Shown here piece by piece: positions 18,572 to 18,863 of a DNA stretch of 18,863 nt (within the stretch, counting starts at the first letter, position 1; every line of letters begins with the position of its first letter). The stretch comes from Isohypsibius dastychi. Taxonomy: Eukaryota > Tardigrada > Eutardigrada > Parachela > Isohypsibiidae. Below the pieces are notes generated by a model. The model was given only the letters and a program-made list of their open reading frames with translations, was not told the DNA's origin and ran no database searches. Position numbers and translations under genes: made by a program. The stretch covers positions 1 through 18,863 of the forward strand of contig JAQIWT010000511.1 of the NCBI GenBank assembly GCA_034696485.1, read 5' to 3'.

Positions 18572-18863
18572 CTGCTGCGCGGTCTAAAATACTTTATTTA
18601 TCCCGGTTTGCATCTCTGAATCCCTTCGTAGATTATGCCGCATAATTTGAGCAATAACTAGTTACTGTCCATTTGATTTGTCTTATTCGTTTTTTTTCTT
18701 CGGTGAGTTTTCGCTTTCGGCCTTTTTGGGTTAACTATCAAGAATTAAATCAGTGTGACCTTTGAACACCATGTCGATAAGAGATCGCTCACGGGCAAAC
18801 TACTCTAACTCATGACAAACTGAAGCCAGAGCTTCTGCTTCTATTTGCAAAAATGTCACTGTT
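18572..18863 (+). other. 3' UTR and downstream sequence
   Basis: There is no conserved coding sequence after the stop. A candidate poly(A) signal lies at 18744-18749. The octamer TGACCTTT, recurrent in the introns, is also present at 18756-18763. A T-rich stretch runs through about 18680-18727. I see no downstream gene. Confidence 0.
18744..18749 (+). terminator. Candidate polyadenylation signal ATTAAA
   Basis: ATTAAA is the commonest variant of the AATAAA signal, and it lies 172 nt after the stop. No AATAAA is present between the stop and the window end. The cleavage site itself cannot be seen. Confidence 0.

Overview
The window holds one large eukaryotic gene on the + strand: a ryanodine receptor (RyR), the intracellular Ca2+-release channel of the sarcoplasmic/endoplasmic reticulum. 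The first 28 bases are the tail of an intron, so the 5' end of the gene lies outside the window. I traced 56 coding exons from position 29 to a TAG stop at 18569-18571, with 55 GT-AG introns. The joined exons total 14,922 nt, which is exactly 4,974 codons (4,973 residues plus stop). Every junction keeps the frame and rebuilds recognisable RyR sequence. Compared with RyRs of about 5,000-5,100 residues, roughly the first 130 residues are missing.

Layout in order: end of the N-terminal beta-trefoil (29-352), MIR trefoil (412-1013), RIH-1 solenoid (1071-1905), SPRY1 (1980-2510), RyR repeats 1-2 (2690-3395), SPRY2 (3470-3940), a long Ser/Arg-rich linker (about 4210-5205), SPRY3 (5206-5660), a large alpha-solenoid with the second RIH region (5756-10177), RyR repeats 3-4 with the phosphorylation loop (10325-10930), a second solenoid (10931-13317), the calmodulin-binding segment (13345-13420), the RIH-associated core with the Ca2+-sensing glutamates (13891-15018), an EF-hand pair (15079-15380), the membrane region (about 15900-18240), the C-terminal zinc finger (18270-18347) and the 3' UTR (18572-18863).

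The organism is an invertebrate animal with compact genes. 48 of the 55 introns are only 51-66 nt and none exceeds 234 nt, so a CDS of about 15 kb occupies 18.5 kb. The protein is recognisably protostome-like in many blocks but has drifted at some normally invariant channel positions, which suggests a fast-evolving lineage. A flatworm or a non-rhabditid nematode would fit, but the phylum cannot be settled from this sequence alone.

The main points of interest are unusual residues next to the selectivity filter and in S4, an EF-hand loop more canonical than in familiar RyRs, a 20-nt micro-exon, several in-frame optional segments, and the octamer TGACCTTT recurring in the introns. I found no second gene, RNA gene, mobile element or CRISPR array. 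Reverse-strand reading frames are shadows of the RyR exons.
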